From: Anaspis maculata
Lineage: Eukaryota > Arthropoda > Insecta > Coleoptera > Scraptiidae
Reading direction: 5' to 3'
DNA: 64,000 nucleotides
NCBI GenBank assembly: GCA_949128115.1
Contig: OX421965.1
Span: forward strand, 35,211,681-35,275,680
Positions 11,581 to 21,719 of the stretch are shown one piece after another (the stretch's first letter is position 1; the number at the start of each line of letters is the position of its first letter). The notes under the pieces were generated by a model. That model ran no database searches. It was not told the DNA's origin and was given only the letters and a program-made list of their open reading frames with translations. Made by a program: the position numbers and the translations under genes.

Positions 11581-12714
11581 CGCTCACGGCTGTACACCAA
11601 AATTGCCAAGTGGTTAACCCCTCGGTACTTACCTACCCCTACCCATATGTGCGTTAAGGTGCTACATCACTACCCGCCTAACATTCAACGGCCTAACGTA
11701 CCTACCTAACTCAGACTCAGATTGCGATTTTCCATTTCCAGAGCTTGCTCTGCGAATCTGCGATCAGTGACTGAGTGACATCCAAAAACGAATGGAATGG
11801 ATTATAGGTAAGAAGGTAGGTAGCTTACAAGGTTTTTATGAGTGCCGATACGCGGCAAGACATTAGGTATTTGAAAACTCATCTGAATTTAATAAAGGGT
11901 CGAAATCTTATCGTTGCGTTGGTTGATATAAAATAAACGAAACTAAAAAATTATGATTAGGTACCTACCTACTCACCCAATGTTTCCAAAGGAAACCGGC
12001 AACTCCAATATAGTTTTGGCGCGTCAACGGTCTTGGGACTTGGGGCCTCACACAAAACAGCACACAGGATTCACAGGGTCACAGGTCACAGGAGTCAAAT
12101 GACTTTGCTTGAGTCCTAGGTACTCACTTAACAACATACAGTTTTAAGTACATCCATGCAGACTCACAAACATGCACTTTGCACTGTCCATCCCAGGCAC
12201 TGTCCACCAGAGAATCTGTCCACCCTGCTGCCCATCCCCATATACCATATACTCCACACTTGCCATGCGGCAATCACGGATTGCGGCAATGAATGAAAGC
12301 TCCACCATCGACAAGTTCATGAAGTTCATATTGACAGTTGTACTTTTACCGTACCCCTACCCAGAGGCGTATCTACGGAGGGGGCAAGTGGGACACGTGC
12401 TATTGGCGCACTTTGATCCTCAGGGCGCAAAGTGAGAGAAAAAGATGAAAATGTGAAACTCGATGTGAGAAATTAAAATTGAAAAAATGAAATTATGTAG
12501 ATATTTCATCTGTTAGCCGCAATTCGTGTGAGCAATAAATAACTAGCGAAATAAGAACAGAGAAATAAGGGAAAAAACCAAACCAATAAACCTTCATCTA
12601 CATGATAAACCAAGTTACGTGAAAACGGGCTTTTTGTGGCGAAGTCCAGTGAGGCTAGGAAATTTTGACATGAAATGCCAATTCTGGCGTCTCCTTGCAT
12701 CATATTCCGCTACA
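11581..12714. other. No gene recognised; transposon-end-like motif near 12364
   Basis: Mostly unique AT-rich sequence. Around 12362-12430, CCAGAGGCGTATCTACGGAG resembles transposon ends also seen at 60014 (CCAGAGGCGTAG). No partner was found here. Confidence 0.4.
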
Positions 12715-13110
12715 GTGTTGTCTTGGCTGTTATGACTGTTATCTTGTCAGAATGGCAAGTAAGTGACAGAGTGCCGAGCCGTTTACGCCCAACCTGAATT
12801 ACAGCTGAAGAACTCCATACTGCAGATTGCGAGGTGAAAAGACACTGGAAGGACATATGGGACACTGAAGCTGCAGTCAAAAACAGAGCGATATTGTAGA
12901 GGATCCGGAGAGCTTCTCCCTTCCAAGGGAAGTATGGATTCAATAGGACTGGGAAAATGCAGATTTCATTTTGATCAGTGGGAATATGTAGAAGATCCGA
13001 GTTGTGAGTGTGGAACTGAGATACTGATGAAAACCAGACCATGAACCACATCGTCGAGTATCCGCGGACAATGGCTATCAATAACAGCAGCTGAGCTAGA
13101 CCTGTAGTTT
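12715..13110 (+). pseudogene. Decayed 3' end of a non-LTR retrotransposon reverse transcriptase ORF
   Basis: Plus-strand fragments resemble the C-terminal tail found after LINE reverse transcriptases: GLGKCRFHF..W.YVEDPSCECGTE in one frame (about 12948-13020), continuing after a shift as QTMNHIVEYP (about 13030-13065). The C-x-C-G then T-M-x-H-I-V-E pattern is characteristic of RTE/Jockey/R1-type tails. Stops and at least one frameshift break it, so it is a dead fragment. The opposite-strand 123-codon frame is a shadow. Confidence 0.6.
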
Positions 13111-13273
13111 CTCAACATCTCCATCGTCAACTTCGCATTCGCTCACTTACTAGCTACATCCACTCTCTATCCTGTTCCTCAAGATGGCCACTGATCAGCC
13201 TCGCTGACATTTGCATATTTTCTCGCATCGGACTGCACTGACATACCCCACCCTACTCCGCTTTTCGGTGCTA

Positions 13274-13364
13274 GGACAATTCTTCGCGCGGACAATTCTT
13301 CGCAGGACAATTCTTCGCCGGACAATTCTTCGCACGGACAATTCTTCGCAGGACAATTCTTTGC
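13274..13364. repeat. Left terminal array of the Foldback-like element
   Basis: Six tandem copies of GGACAATTCTTCGC, joined by 0-2 extra bases (GC, A, C). It is the inverted partner of the array at 15684-15790. Variable spacer bases keep the frame open in places, which explains the many E-E-L-S or K-N-C-P peptides. Confidence 0.9.
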
Positions 13365-13379
13365 AAGCATTGCGCCCGC

Positions 13380-15660
13380 GCATGACCGGGCTTATTAGGG
13401 CTCTGAAAGACACTTTGAGACACAAGGAGGCTCAGCAGGACTTGAAATCCTACAACGTAGACACAAAGGAGGATAGGGCTCTTAATATCACAAGAAGACC
13501 TGGCAGGGCTCACTAGGGCCCCCAACAATACTTTAGACACAAGGGGGCTAGCGGAGCTCAAATCGCCACAATGTAGATACAAGGCTATTAAAAAAAATTG
13601 ATAGGGCTTTTAGTAACACAAAAAGGCATTAGGGGCTCAATGGGGCTCCAAACGATACTTGAAGACACAAGGGGGCTCAATAGGGCTTGAAATGTTCTGA
13701 TGTAGAACACAAGAGAGAATAGGGCTCTGGAAATCGCAAAAAGGATTGGCGGGGCTCACTAGTGCTCCAAATGACACTAAGATACACAAAGGGGGCCCTG
13801 TAGAACTTCAACCAACACATGAAGACTCATAGGAGCTAACAAGAGCTTTGAAAAATGACACAATATACAAAGGGGCTCTGCAGGGCTATATGAAACATGG
13901 AAACACAGGGGGCTCACATAGGGCTCCAAGAAATTTGAGAAGGGGCACAAGGGAACTTCCAGAAACTTCCAGAAACTCGAGAAAACAGAAGGAGTCACCT
14001 GGACTGTTAACGATAATTGAAGACACAAGGGGGCTCAATAGGGCTCCAAACGATACTTGAAGACACAAGGGGGCTCAGCAGGGCTTGAAATGCTCTGATG
14101 TAGGACGCAAGGAAGGAGGGGGCTCTGTAAATCGCAAGAAGGCCTGGCGGGGCTCACTAGAGCTCCAAATGACACTTGAAGACACAAGGGGGCTCAGCAG
14201 GGCTTGAAATGCTCTGATGTAGAACTCAAGGGAGGAGGGGGCTCTGTAAATCGCAAGAAGGCCTGGCGGGACTTCAACCAACACATTATGACTCACAAGA
14301 GCTAACTAGAGCTTCGGAAACTGAAGTAATGAAAAACTGGCTCAGCAGGGCTACAAATGGAACATGAAAACACAAGGGGGCCACATAGAGCTCCGAGAAA
14401 CCTGAAAAGAAGTGAAAGAGAGCTTTCTAAGGTTCCAGAATATTCGAGAAATCAGAAGGGGATCACCTGGGCTGCAAACGATAATTGAAGACACAAGGAG
14501 GCTCAATAGGGCTCCAAACGATACTTAAAGACACAAGGGAGGTCCTGTAGGACTTCAACCAACACATTATGACTCACATGAGCTAACTAGAGCTTCAGAA
14601 ACTAAAGTAATGGAAAACTGGCTCAGCAGGGCTACAAATGAAACATGAAAACACAAGGGGGGCCACATAGGGCTCCAAGAAACCTAAAAAGAAGTGAAAG
14701 AGAGCTTTCTAAGGTTCCAGAATATTCGAGAAATCAGAAGGGGATCACCTGGGCTGCAAACGATAATTGAAGACACAAGGGGGCGCAATAGGGCTCTAAA
14801 TGATCTTAAAGACACAAAGGGGCTCAGCAGAGCTTGAAATGCTTTGATGTAGAGCACAAGGGAGAATAGAGCTCTGAAAATCGCAAGAAGGCCTGGCGGG
14901 GCTCATTAGGGCTCCAAATGACACTAAGAGACAGAAAGGGGGCCCTGTAGAACTTCAACCAACACATGAAGACTCACAGGAGCTAACTAGAGCTTCGGAA
15001 ACTGAAGCAATGGAAAAGGGGCTCAGCAGGGCTACAAATGAAACACGAAGACACTGGGGGGGCACATATAGGGCTCCGAGAAACCTAAAAAGAAAAAGGA
15101 GCAGAAGAGAGCTCTCTAAGCTTTCAGAATCTTTGAGAAATCAGAAGGGGGTCACTTGGGCTGCAAACGATAATTGAAGACGCAAGGGGGCGCAATACGG
15201 CTCCAAACGATATTTAAAACACAAAGGGGCTCAGCAGGGCTTGAATTTCTTTGATGTAGAACACAAGTGAGAATAGGGCTCTAAAAATCGCAAGAAGGCC
15301 TGGTGGGGCTCATCAGGCCTTCAAATGACACTAAGAGACACAAAGGGGGCCCAATAGGACTTCAACCAACACATAAAGACTCACAGGAGCTCACTAGAGC
15401 TTTGAGAACTGAAATAAATTAAAAAAAGGGGCTCAGCAGGGCTACAAATGCAACATGAAGACAGGGGGGCTAATAGGGCTCTGAGAAGCCGTCCAAGGCA
15501 TAAGGGCGAAGCAAATATCCAGAAAATTTGGAGATACCCAAGGGGGTTCATCAAGACCCCAAACGACAGTTGTAGAGACAAGGGGGCCTAGCAAGGCTTG
15601 AAACTCTACGTAGAAACTTAGTGGGGGATAGGGCTCTGAAAATCACAATCACACTAGGCC
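13380..15660. repeat. Higher-order tandem repeat, unit about 405-410 bp, inside the Foldback-like element
   Basis: Landmarks recur in order: ACTTCAACCAACACAT near 13807, 14272, 14546, 14955 and 15360, and GCTGCAAACGATAATTGAAG near 14470, 14753 and 15162. Spacings of about 405-410 bp are standard, with shorter (about 275) and longer (about 465) units from internal loss or gain. Each unit is built of diverged submonomers of roughly 50-60 bp carrying GACACAAGGGGGCTCAGCAG-type cores. The + strand is purine-rich throughout. It is not coding. Confidence 0.85.
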
Positions 15661-15683
15661 TTATAAGAGCTCGAAAGTTCCCC

Positions 15684-15790
15684 GCGAAGAATTGTCCGCG
15701 CGAAGAATTGTCCGGCGAAGAATTGTCCGGCGAAGAATTGTCCGTGCGAAGAATTGTCCGCGAAGAATTGTCCGCGCGAAGAATTGTCCG
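15684..15790. repeat. Right terminal array of the Foldback-like element
   Basis: Seven tandem copies of GCGAAGAATTGTCC with 0-2 bp linkers, inverted relative to the left array. The seven-versus-six copy number suggests slippage or unequal exchange. Confidence 0.9.
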
Positions 15791-15805
15791 GCCACCCCGC
15801 TTTTC

Positions 15806-16722
15806 ATGGCCACATTACCCAACATTGAGCTACGTCTAGCAGTTTTTCTGTGGCTTTCTATCGAGCAAATGCTGTAGCCAGTCCATCTCACAGGTTTTCA
15901 AGATCTATATCTCAAGATTCCTCTGAAAGATTCTTCTGAAGTGTTGTATTATAGTTATAGTATTATTGTATCTCAAGTACCTACATAGTACTAGGTACTA
16001 TTGGACTATCTAAGTTGATTTACTTTGTCACTATCATTGTATCCTCAGTATAGGCAAAGAAAAAAAAAAGTTAAATTGTCGATGAATATCTTCGAGGGCT
16101 TGTTGTAATATTCATCGCCTAGTATTAAATTTGAAGAGCACAGGTTAATCATAGATATCAGCTTTTGACCTTTATTTCTAACCATACATTAGAACAGTTT
16201 TCTCAACCTAGTATACGATATGATGGTATATGATTCACTATTTTATTCAAAAAACTGTTCACCAGTCGCCCATTCAAACTGGAGAAAGTCTATTAAAATC
16301 AAGACGTCTTGAGCGTTCATACAATCTTGCAACAGCGCTGTACTTGATTGACAGTACGAATTCAAGGTCATCTGGGGAAAAACTGATCCAACATTACAAA
16401 TTTGAGCATCCCCAAATATCGCAGAATTGCCAACTTGGCGTGCAAAAATTACCGTTCTAGTGCTGAATTTGAAAGCTGATCAGCATATACCTATGTGCAT
16501 AATAATCAAAGTGGCTAAATAAAGGCTCAGGAAACAACACGTTTATCAAGAAATATGACCGCATGCGAAGCGAACACTCTCGTAACAGTGGAATCAGGAA
16601 TGACAGGTTAGACAAATGACAGGTAAATAATGACAATGTGGCAACGTTGCTCTATGTCAGCTGTGGGTTCTGCTTCGCTTTCATTGGTGAATGAATTTAG
16701 GCGCGTATGCGTATTCAGTCGA
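15806..16722. other. No gene recognised
   Basis: Unique AT-rich sequence. The 76-codon frame at 16230 (+) has no motif I recognise and no splice context. Confidence 0.45.
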
Positions 16723-16726
16723 TTTG

Positions 16727-16895
16727 AAGACGGAGTTGAATTGGTAAAATAAGCGTCGCAGAATCAATCCCTGTGGATTTATTCCTTGACAGAATCTCAC
16801 CATTTAGGTCTTTTTCGAAAGTTACAAGGATGTACTTTGGACTTTGGTTTGAGCCCATTGGCATTTCCAAAATCGATAAATAGTTTTTGGCTAAC
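16727..16895. mobile_element. Half copy of the TTAA-type palindromic MITE
   Basis: Starts GACGGAGTTGAATTGG after TTGA (a decayed TTAA) at 16723-16726. It matches the left half of the elements at 27726 and 58628 (AATAAGCGTCGCAGAATCAA, TTTATTCCTTGACAGAAT, ACAAGGATGTACTTTGG, TTTGAGCCCATTGGCATT). The right half is missing; other sequence follows from about 16895. Confidence 0.7.
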
Positions 16896-16959
16896 TTGAA
16901 TAATTTTGCTGAAAAATCCCAAGAAAGCCCAAAAGTTGAATTCGATGAAAATCCGAAAA

Positions 16960-17340
16960 TTAATCATGGCAGCTCGAGAGAAATTTGTTGAAAATCACAT
17001 TTTGACTTTAAAATTCCAGTATCAAAGCAAAACATGAGTGTTTTCCAAGTCTCATTGAAATCTGATCACTTTTATAAGATTTCACTATGGCGACTTGAGG
17101 ATGACCAGAAGTAACATTTGATTTCAAAATTGTAATTATCCAAACAAGACCTAAGTGTCCTTCAAGTTACATTCAAATCGAATCATTCACATAAAAGTTC
17201 AATATGGCGGCTCAGAAGTGACCGAAAGTGACATTTGACCTTGCAATTCCAATTACTTGAACTAGACATGAGTGTGTTCCATGTGTCAATGGAATCGGAT
17301 CACTTTCTGGGAAGTTCAACATGGCGACACAAAATGATCA
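16960..17340. repeat. Tandem array, about 118-121 bp unit
   Basis: An ATGGCRGCTC/ATGGCGAC landmark recurs at about 16966, 17087, 17204 and 17322. Intervening sequence is conserved, including TTCAAGTTACATTCAAATCG-type and AAAAGTTCAATATGGCGG-type segments. A related array lies near 53.2-53.6 kb. Confidence 0.7.
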
Positions 17341-17976
17341 ATATCTTTGCCATTTTTTCTTCGATTTTCAAAACTCTAAAACGTTACTGAAGCTGAAACA
17401 CCTATCTTCATGACCTATGGCTATTGGTCCATTGGAATGCATGAATTTTTAGAGGCCATAATTTATCAAGATTACCATAAGCGTAACGTAAAATGAGAAA
17501 ATTGTCATCGATCATCGAACGGAACATTTTTTAAACGGATAACTTTTGAATGAAGAATAGTCCTTATTCCAATAGCGCAACTTTTTAGTTTCGAAGCTGT
17601 GCTGCAAAAAAGCCTGAGGCTCGGGCTGAAGAGTATTGTCAACATTTACAAGAAATTTTTTTTCTCTCATCTCAAGGTAGGTAACGCTTACGAAAATAAA
17701 TATCACTCGAGAGCTGTTTCATTTTCAATCCTCAGCCTCTTGAGGAGCATTCGGCATTCGGCTACGAGTTCCGGGTCTGGAATTGCGCTCTAGTATCGAA
17801 AATAACTAGGTATTTCGTACCTCCTTCCGGCATTGACGTGTTTCTGCAGCTTAAAAAACTGCCTGGAAACTTTATAAATACAGGCCGGCAAAAAGTATAG
17901 CAGTGCCTCGATATACAAACTTCACTCACACTTGCATGGTGCAGTTTCTTACCTAGTGATACAAGATACAATATAC
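17341..17976. other. No gene recognised
   Basis: AT-rich sequence with no supported ORF, palindrome or TIR pair. Confidence 0.45.
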
Positions 17977-18509
17977 TGTTACGTATTTTGCGTACGGGTT
18001 CGATTATAATTATTAAGACGATCGTTTCAAAACACACATTGTTTATTACTGCGTACTACAATAAATACACGCCAACATATATTTACGCTTGGGAATATAG
18101 CTGAGACTGTCGCTTCTGTCCGCTCGCTCCTACTTCGCATTCAATGCTAGTCGTTAGGCGACGATCAGTGCTTTATATATGCCTCCGATTAGTGTTCCAG
18201 AACTTTGCATCGTCCTCCAGCAATTCCACAGTGAGCCGGCATACGATTTCCAGACGACTCCCGAAAAATCACACACCTCTCGCGTGCTTCCCGTGTGTTC
18301 TGGTATGTGGCACCTCCGCCAATTCGGCTGATGTTTTCTGATCGACCATTCAAGTCTCCCATGTAACTTCAATCGCAAGCCATTGCGTTTATTCCAGAAA
18401 TGTCCAGAGCTCCGTACTTGTGTACACTGCGACCTGATGGAAAGAAAGAGTCTAGAAAGAATAGATAGAAAGAGACATCGCGTGTTATCCAGAATCGCCG
18501 CTTGTAACA
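17977..18509 (-). mobile_element. Solo LTR of a retrotransposon family (minus orientation)
   Basis: The 533 bp segment begins TGTTACG and ends GTAACA on the plus strand, the short inverted ends typical of LTRs. Read on the minus strand it has TATATAAAG (TATA box, about 18170) followed by a polyadenylation signal in GTAATAAACAATG (about 18045). It shares those parts and the GGCGGAGG.GCC core with the copies at 37596-38270 and 55908-57400. No internal gag or pol lies beside it. A clean target duplication was not seen. Confidence 0.7.
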
Positions 18510-18650
18510 AATAACAATACTATGTTGAAAATACACACAAGACGAAGACTCAGGCCATATAATATAATGTAACGAGGAGACGAGGTTTATATAATGCTCT
18601 TCCATTTGTCAAGGGGCATAAAAATTCAATGACTAACCGTTTTATTTTAA

Positions 18651-18824
18651 AACCTTACACCATCACGGCCAGCCGCCGATTTACGAATTTGTGGTGCAAA
18701 CAACTTTTTCCGGATTGAATCGAAAGAACCTACGGTACGGACGGTCAACACAGTCCAGCAGCACACGACCAAGAAATGCGTAATATACGTACACGAAGGT
18801 ACCAAACCAAACCTGATGGCCCAG
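18651..18824 (+). other. Possible coding exon of unknown gene with strong splice donor
   Basis: A plus-strand frame is open for 58 codons and ends exactly at CAG|GTAAGT (donor at 18825), a consensus donor. The peptide (…FFRIESKEPTVRTVNTVQQ…, then KKCVIYVHEGTKPNLMAQ) matches no family I recognise. The opposite strand is also open here (146 codons), so this may be chance in a less AT-rich patch. Confidence 0.25.
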
Positions 18825-19066
18825 GTAAGTCGCGCCTCTTTGGCCTGCTCACTTTGGAAGTCATTTCCATTGTTGTTCCGCATCTCGTCGGTCGCGGACC
18901 ATTTGCATCGCCCGAGAACTTGAACACGATGGGACGCAGAGTGGCCGTGAAAGAAATACCTAATCCGTTCTTCGTTCTTCTGCTTCGCATTGATATATCT
19001 GTTCTTTGTTGTTGTTGTTTCCTCAGCATTCGAGTCTCTCCCCAGAGAGGAATCCAGAAAAAGTGA

Positions 19067-19282
19067 ATGGGAGCAGCGAATCGCCATCCATATTTGGCGA
19101 AAATGATGTTGTTCTTCTGGTTCTGTTGTTTACTAATGGCATCAAGTCGAGAATTATTAAATCTTTACCGGTACCAGTTTTTAAATCGACCACGCGGCAT
19201 CGGCCGGGAAAAGGTCGAAATAAGTACATACCTACCACAAAGAAAAAGCATGCAGTACGATTGCGGGCAGAATGGAAGATGA
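19067..19282 (+). other. 71-codon ORF with signal-peptide-like start, unknown
   Basis: The frame reads MGAANRHPYLAK and then a hydrophobic block MMLFFWFCCLLMA, followed by a basic, Tyr-rich tail containing RPRGIGREK. This resembles a short secreted precursor in general shape, but I recognise no peptide family, and overlapping frames of 95-96 codons exist on the same strand. No promoter or splice evidence was found beyond the donor at 18825. Confidence 0.2.
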
Positions 19283-19671
19283 GTAATGAATAGTCTAATT
19301 ATGAATATTCACAGTTATCTATGGAAATTCGAATTAAAAGCCAAGCAATTGTGGGAAATGCAGATGGTTCATGGGGACGGTTGACCGCAAATATCGCGTT
19401 CTCTGTCGGACTCCGCCCGGAATGTCATATTTTTGCCATTATACACCATACACCATTCATCCAAGTACCCATCTATAGTTAGGCTATGATGTCATCATTT
19501 GCTATTTTCATCAATAAATTAGGTAGGTACGAGGTGTCAGTTGATATACTTAGTAGTAGTGTTATTAAAAATGATATGTTGTGATCACTCGTTTTATACC
19601 AAGAGAACTTCACGCTGATTGGTAGGTTCTGGATGTCATCTCATTCAGGGCTCTGTTTCAAGATAGTCTAT

Positions 19672-21103
19672 ACTACGCAACGAAATTATTGTCGTACTCC
19701 AAATTTCACCCTTTTTCAAAACAAGAAAACTCCCGACTGGTTTGAACAATTTCAATTCTGTTCCAAGCATTTGAGAGCTTGGTTCACTAGGTATAGAATC
19801 GTATCAATTCGAAGATTGACAGATGTCAACTTGAGTTTCTACAGGGTGTTAAAGAAAATAGTGCAACATTTATAAAGTTTGACATACTCCCATTTGAAAT
19901 AAAACTGTTTCTTTTGAATTTCAACATCAATGACATGTAGCTGAAGTTTATATCTCAAAACAGTTTTCTATTTATCTTCCTATTTCTCTTATTTACAAAG
20001 TGGTATCGAAAAAACGACTTTTTGGTCTTCTGGTGATAACATTTTCCCTTCTTCATCAATTTCCTGAATCCATGGCTCATATTGAAGCTGAAGCCTTAGG
20101 TAAGAAAACTCAATAAATATAATCGATTCAAGACTAACATTCAAAATATAGGGTGGCATCAAAAGTGACATATGAAGATATCTGTCCAGGAATCCGACCG
20201 GGTGGAGAATTAAATGAAAATAAACATTGTTTTTGGATGAGGCATTCATTCTGAGCACTCTTTGATGTTTCATCATCTTTGAATGCAGGGTCCAAATTGT
20301 AGCCGCATGTTTTCCAATGAGAAGCGGCGCTATAACTCACCTGCAAATGCCGTAACCAGTGTTACGGAAAACAGAGCGAAGAAAACTGTCTTTCCGATTG
20401 TTCCAAATTTTGTATCGTTGGTTACGGACATTTTCAGACCAGCGCATGACCAGCGAGAAAGCTGATTCTCTCTCAGAAACACTCAATTCCAATTTGGTCT
20501 CTCTATCGATCATTCTGGTGACAATCAATCATGGAACATCAAAGAGTGTTCAGAATGAATACCTCATCCGAAAACAATGTTGATTTCCGTTTAATTCTCC
20601 ACCCGGTCGGATTCCAGGACAGATAAATTCATATGTCACTTTTGATGCCACCCTATATTTTGAATGTTGGTCTTGAGTCAATTATGTTTATTGTTTTTTT
20701 TACTTAAGGCTTCGGCTTCGTGAAGAAGGGAAAATGTTATCACCAGAAGACCAAAAAGTCGTCTTTTTGATACTACCCTGTAAATAAAAGAAATAGAGAG
20801 ATAAATCAAAAGCCGTTTCACGATATGACTTGAGCTACATGCCATTGATGTTGAAATCCAAAAGAAACAGTTTGATATCAAATGGGAGATAGTCAAACTT
20901 TATAAATGTTGCCCTACTTTCTTCAACACCCTGTAAAAACTCAAGTTGACATCTATCAATCTTCGAGTTGATACGATTCGATACTCAGAGAATGAAGCTC
21001 TCAAATGCTCCAAGCAGAATTAAAATTGTTGAAACCAGTCGGGAGTTCTCTTGTTATGAAAAAGGGTGTAATTTGGAGTGCGACAATAATTTCGTTGCGT
21101 AGT
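19672..21103. repeat. Long palindrome, 1.43 kb, arms about 590 bp
   Basis: ACTACGCAACGAAATTATTG at 19672 is reverse-complemented ending at 21103. Pairing continues through GAGAATTAAA near 20206/20595, CCCGGTCGG and CACTCTTTGATGTT, to about 20276 and 20523, leaving a loop near 245 bp. The arms look about 85-90% identical. No transposase is seen. It is a foldback transposon or a hairpin-RNA source. Confidence 0.85.
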
Positions 21104-21245
21104 TTAGTTCAATTACCGAGTGTTATTTCATTTCATAAGCCCAAACACAACTAAGTATTGAACGGCTTCAGGTGCGGGTGCGGGGTGGGTCAGTGGAGTC
21201 TTTTCAACTTCAACACTTGAAGAAATTCATCAGAATCATTTTTAG

Positions 21246-21428
21246 TCTGCTTCCACCTCGGCCTCCACCTTGAACCCAAAAACAGCTGTACAGTTTCTTG
21301 AAACTCCTAAAAAACTGTTAGAACCGACTGACGAGATTTTAAATTTAGGAGTTGAAGATGGAGAAAAGTTTTTGATTTCTCGTTTGTCACAAGGATATCA
21401 TCTTTTACCGCGATGTCGGGAGCGCTGA
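21246..21428 (+). other. Possible coding exon, unknown
   Basis: After a TTTTTAG acceptor-like site at 21245 a frame stays open for 60 codons to a TGA. The peptide has a plausible protein composition (…FLETPKKLLEPTDEIL…, LGVEDGEKFLISRL). No family recognised, and no upstream exon or promoter located. Confidence 0.25.
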
Positions 21429-21719
21429 GATTTTGCTTGGGTCCTTACACTTCAATAATATGAAACAATATTGGTTGAAACCTCGGAAGAACGTTCCAGC
21501 TAGTACTTTTCCCAATTCAATTTTTCTTTCATCGACTCAATATTTGAAAGACTGATTTCTCTCTCTCGCCTCCAAGAGAACATTGATGAACCGGAAGAAT
21601 TGATGCCTCAAGAACTACGGGCCCAAGTTCTTGGTCATAGATTCAGTTTTCAAAATTCTCTAGGTCCCCAAGCTGTAAGTATCATCAACATCTTTGCCGT
21701 GCACTTGGTCCCCCAGCTT

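Larger units (their letters stand above)
13267..15796. mobile_element. Foldback-like element with tandem-repeat TIRs and 9 bp target duplication
   Basis: A 2530 bp unit is bounded by CCGCTTTTC at 13258-13266 and again at 15797-15805. Its ends begin GGTG on one side and finish CACC on the other, followed inward by inverted arrays of a 14-16 bp unit: six GGACAATTCTTCGC units at 13274-13364 and seven GCGAAGAATTGTCC units at 15684-15790. The interior is an imperfect satellite (13380-15660). Drosophila FB elements, and MULEs, make 9 bp duplications, and FB termini are built of short tandem repeats (family knowledge). There is no transposase, so this copy is non-autonomous. Confidence 0.8.
18510..19671. 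other. Less AT-rich region with overlapping open frames, otherwise unassigned
   Basis: Apart from the two weak candidates just listed I see no element boundaries. Several overlapping frames on both strands between 18647 and 19293 show that base composition alone keeps frames open here. Confidence 0.35.

Noticed and set aside
12710..13081. 123-codon minus-strand frame
   Set aside because: It is antisense to a recognisable plus-strand LINE tail and contains no motif of its own.
13380..15660. CRISPR-like regularly spaced repeats
   Set aside because: Repeat units are contiguous and diverged with no unique spacers, lie in eukaryotic DNA, and sit inside a transposon.
15621..15891. Open frames rich in A-K-N-C-P-R-E-E-L-S or R-R-I-V-R on both strands at 13179-13582 and 15621-15891
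   Set aside because: They are translations of the 14-16 bp terminal arrays of the Foldback-like element, open in several frames and on both strands; not genes.
18647..19087. 146-codon minus-strand frame
   Set aside because: No ATG-supported domain or homology known to me. Overlapping open frames on both strands show composition-driven openness. The consensus donor lies on the plus strand.
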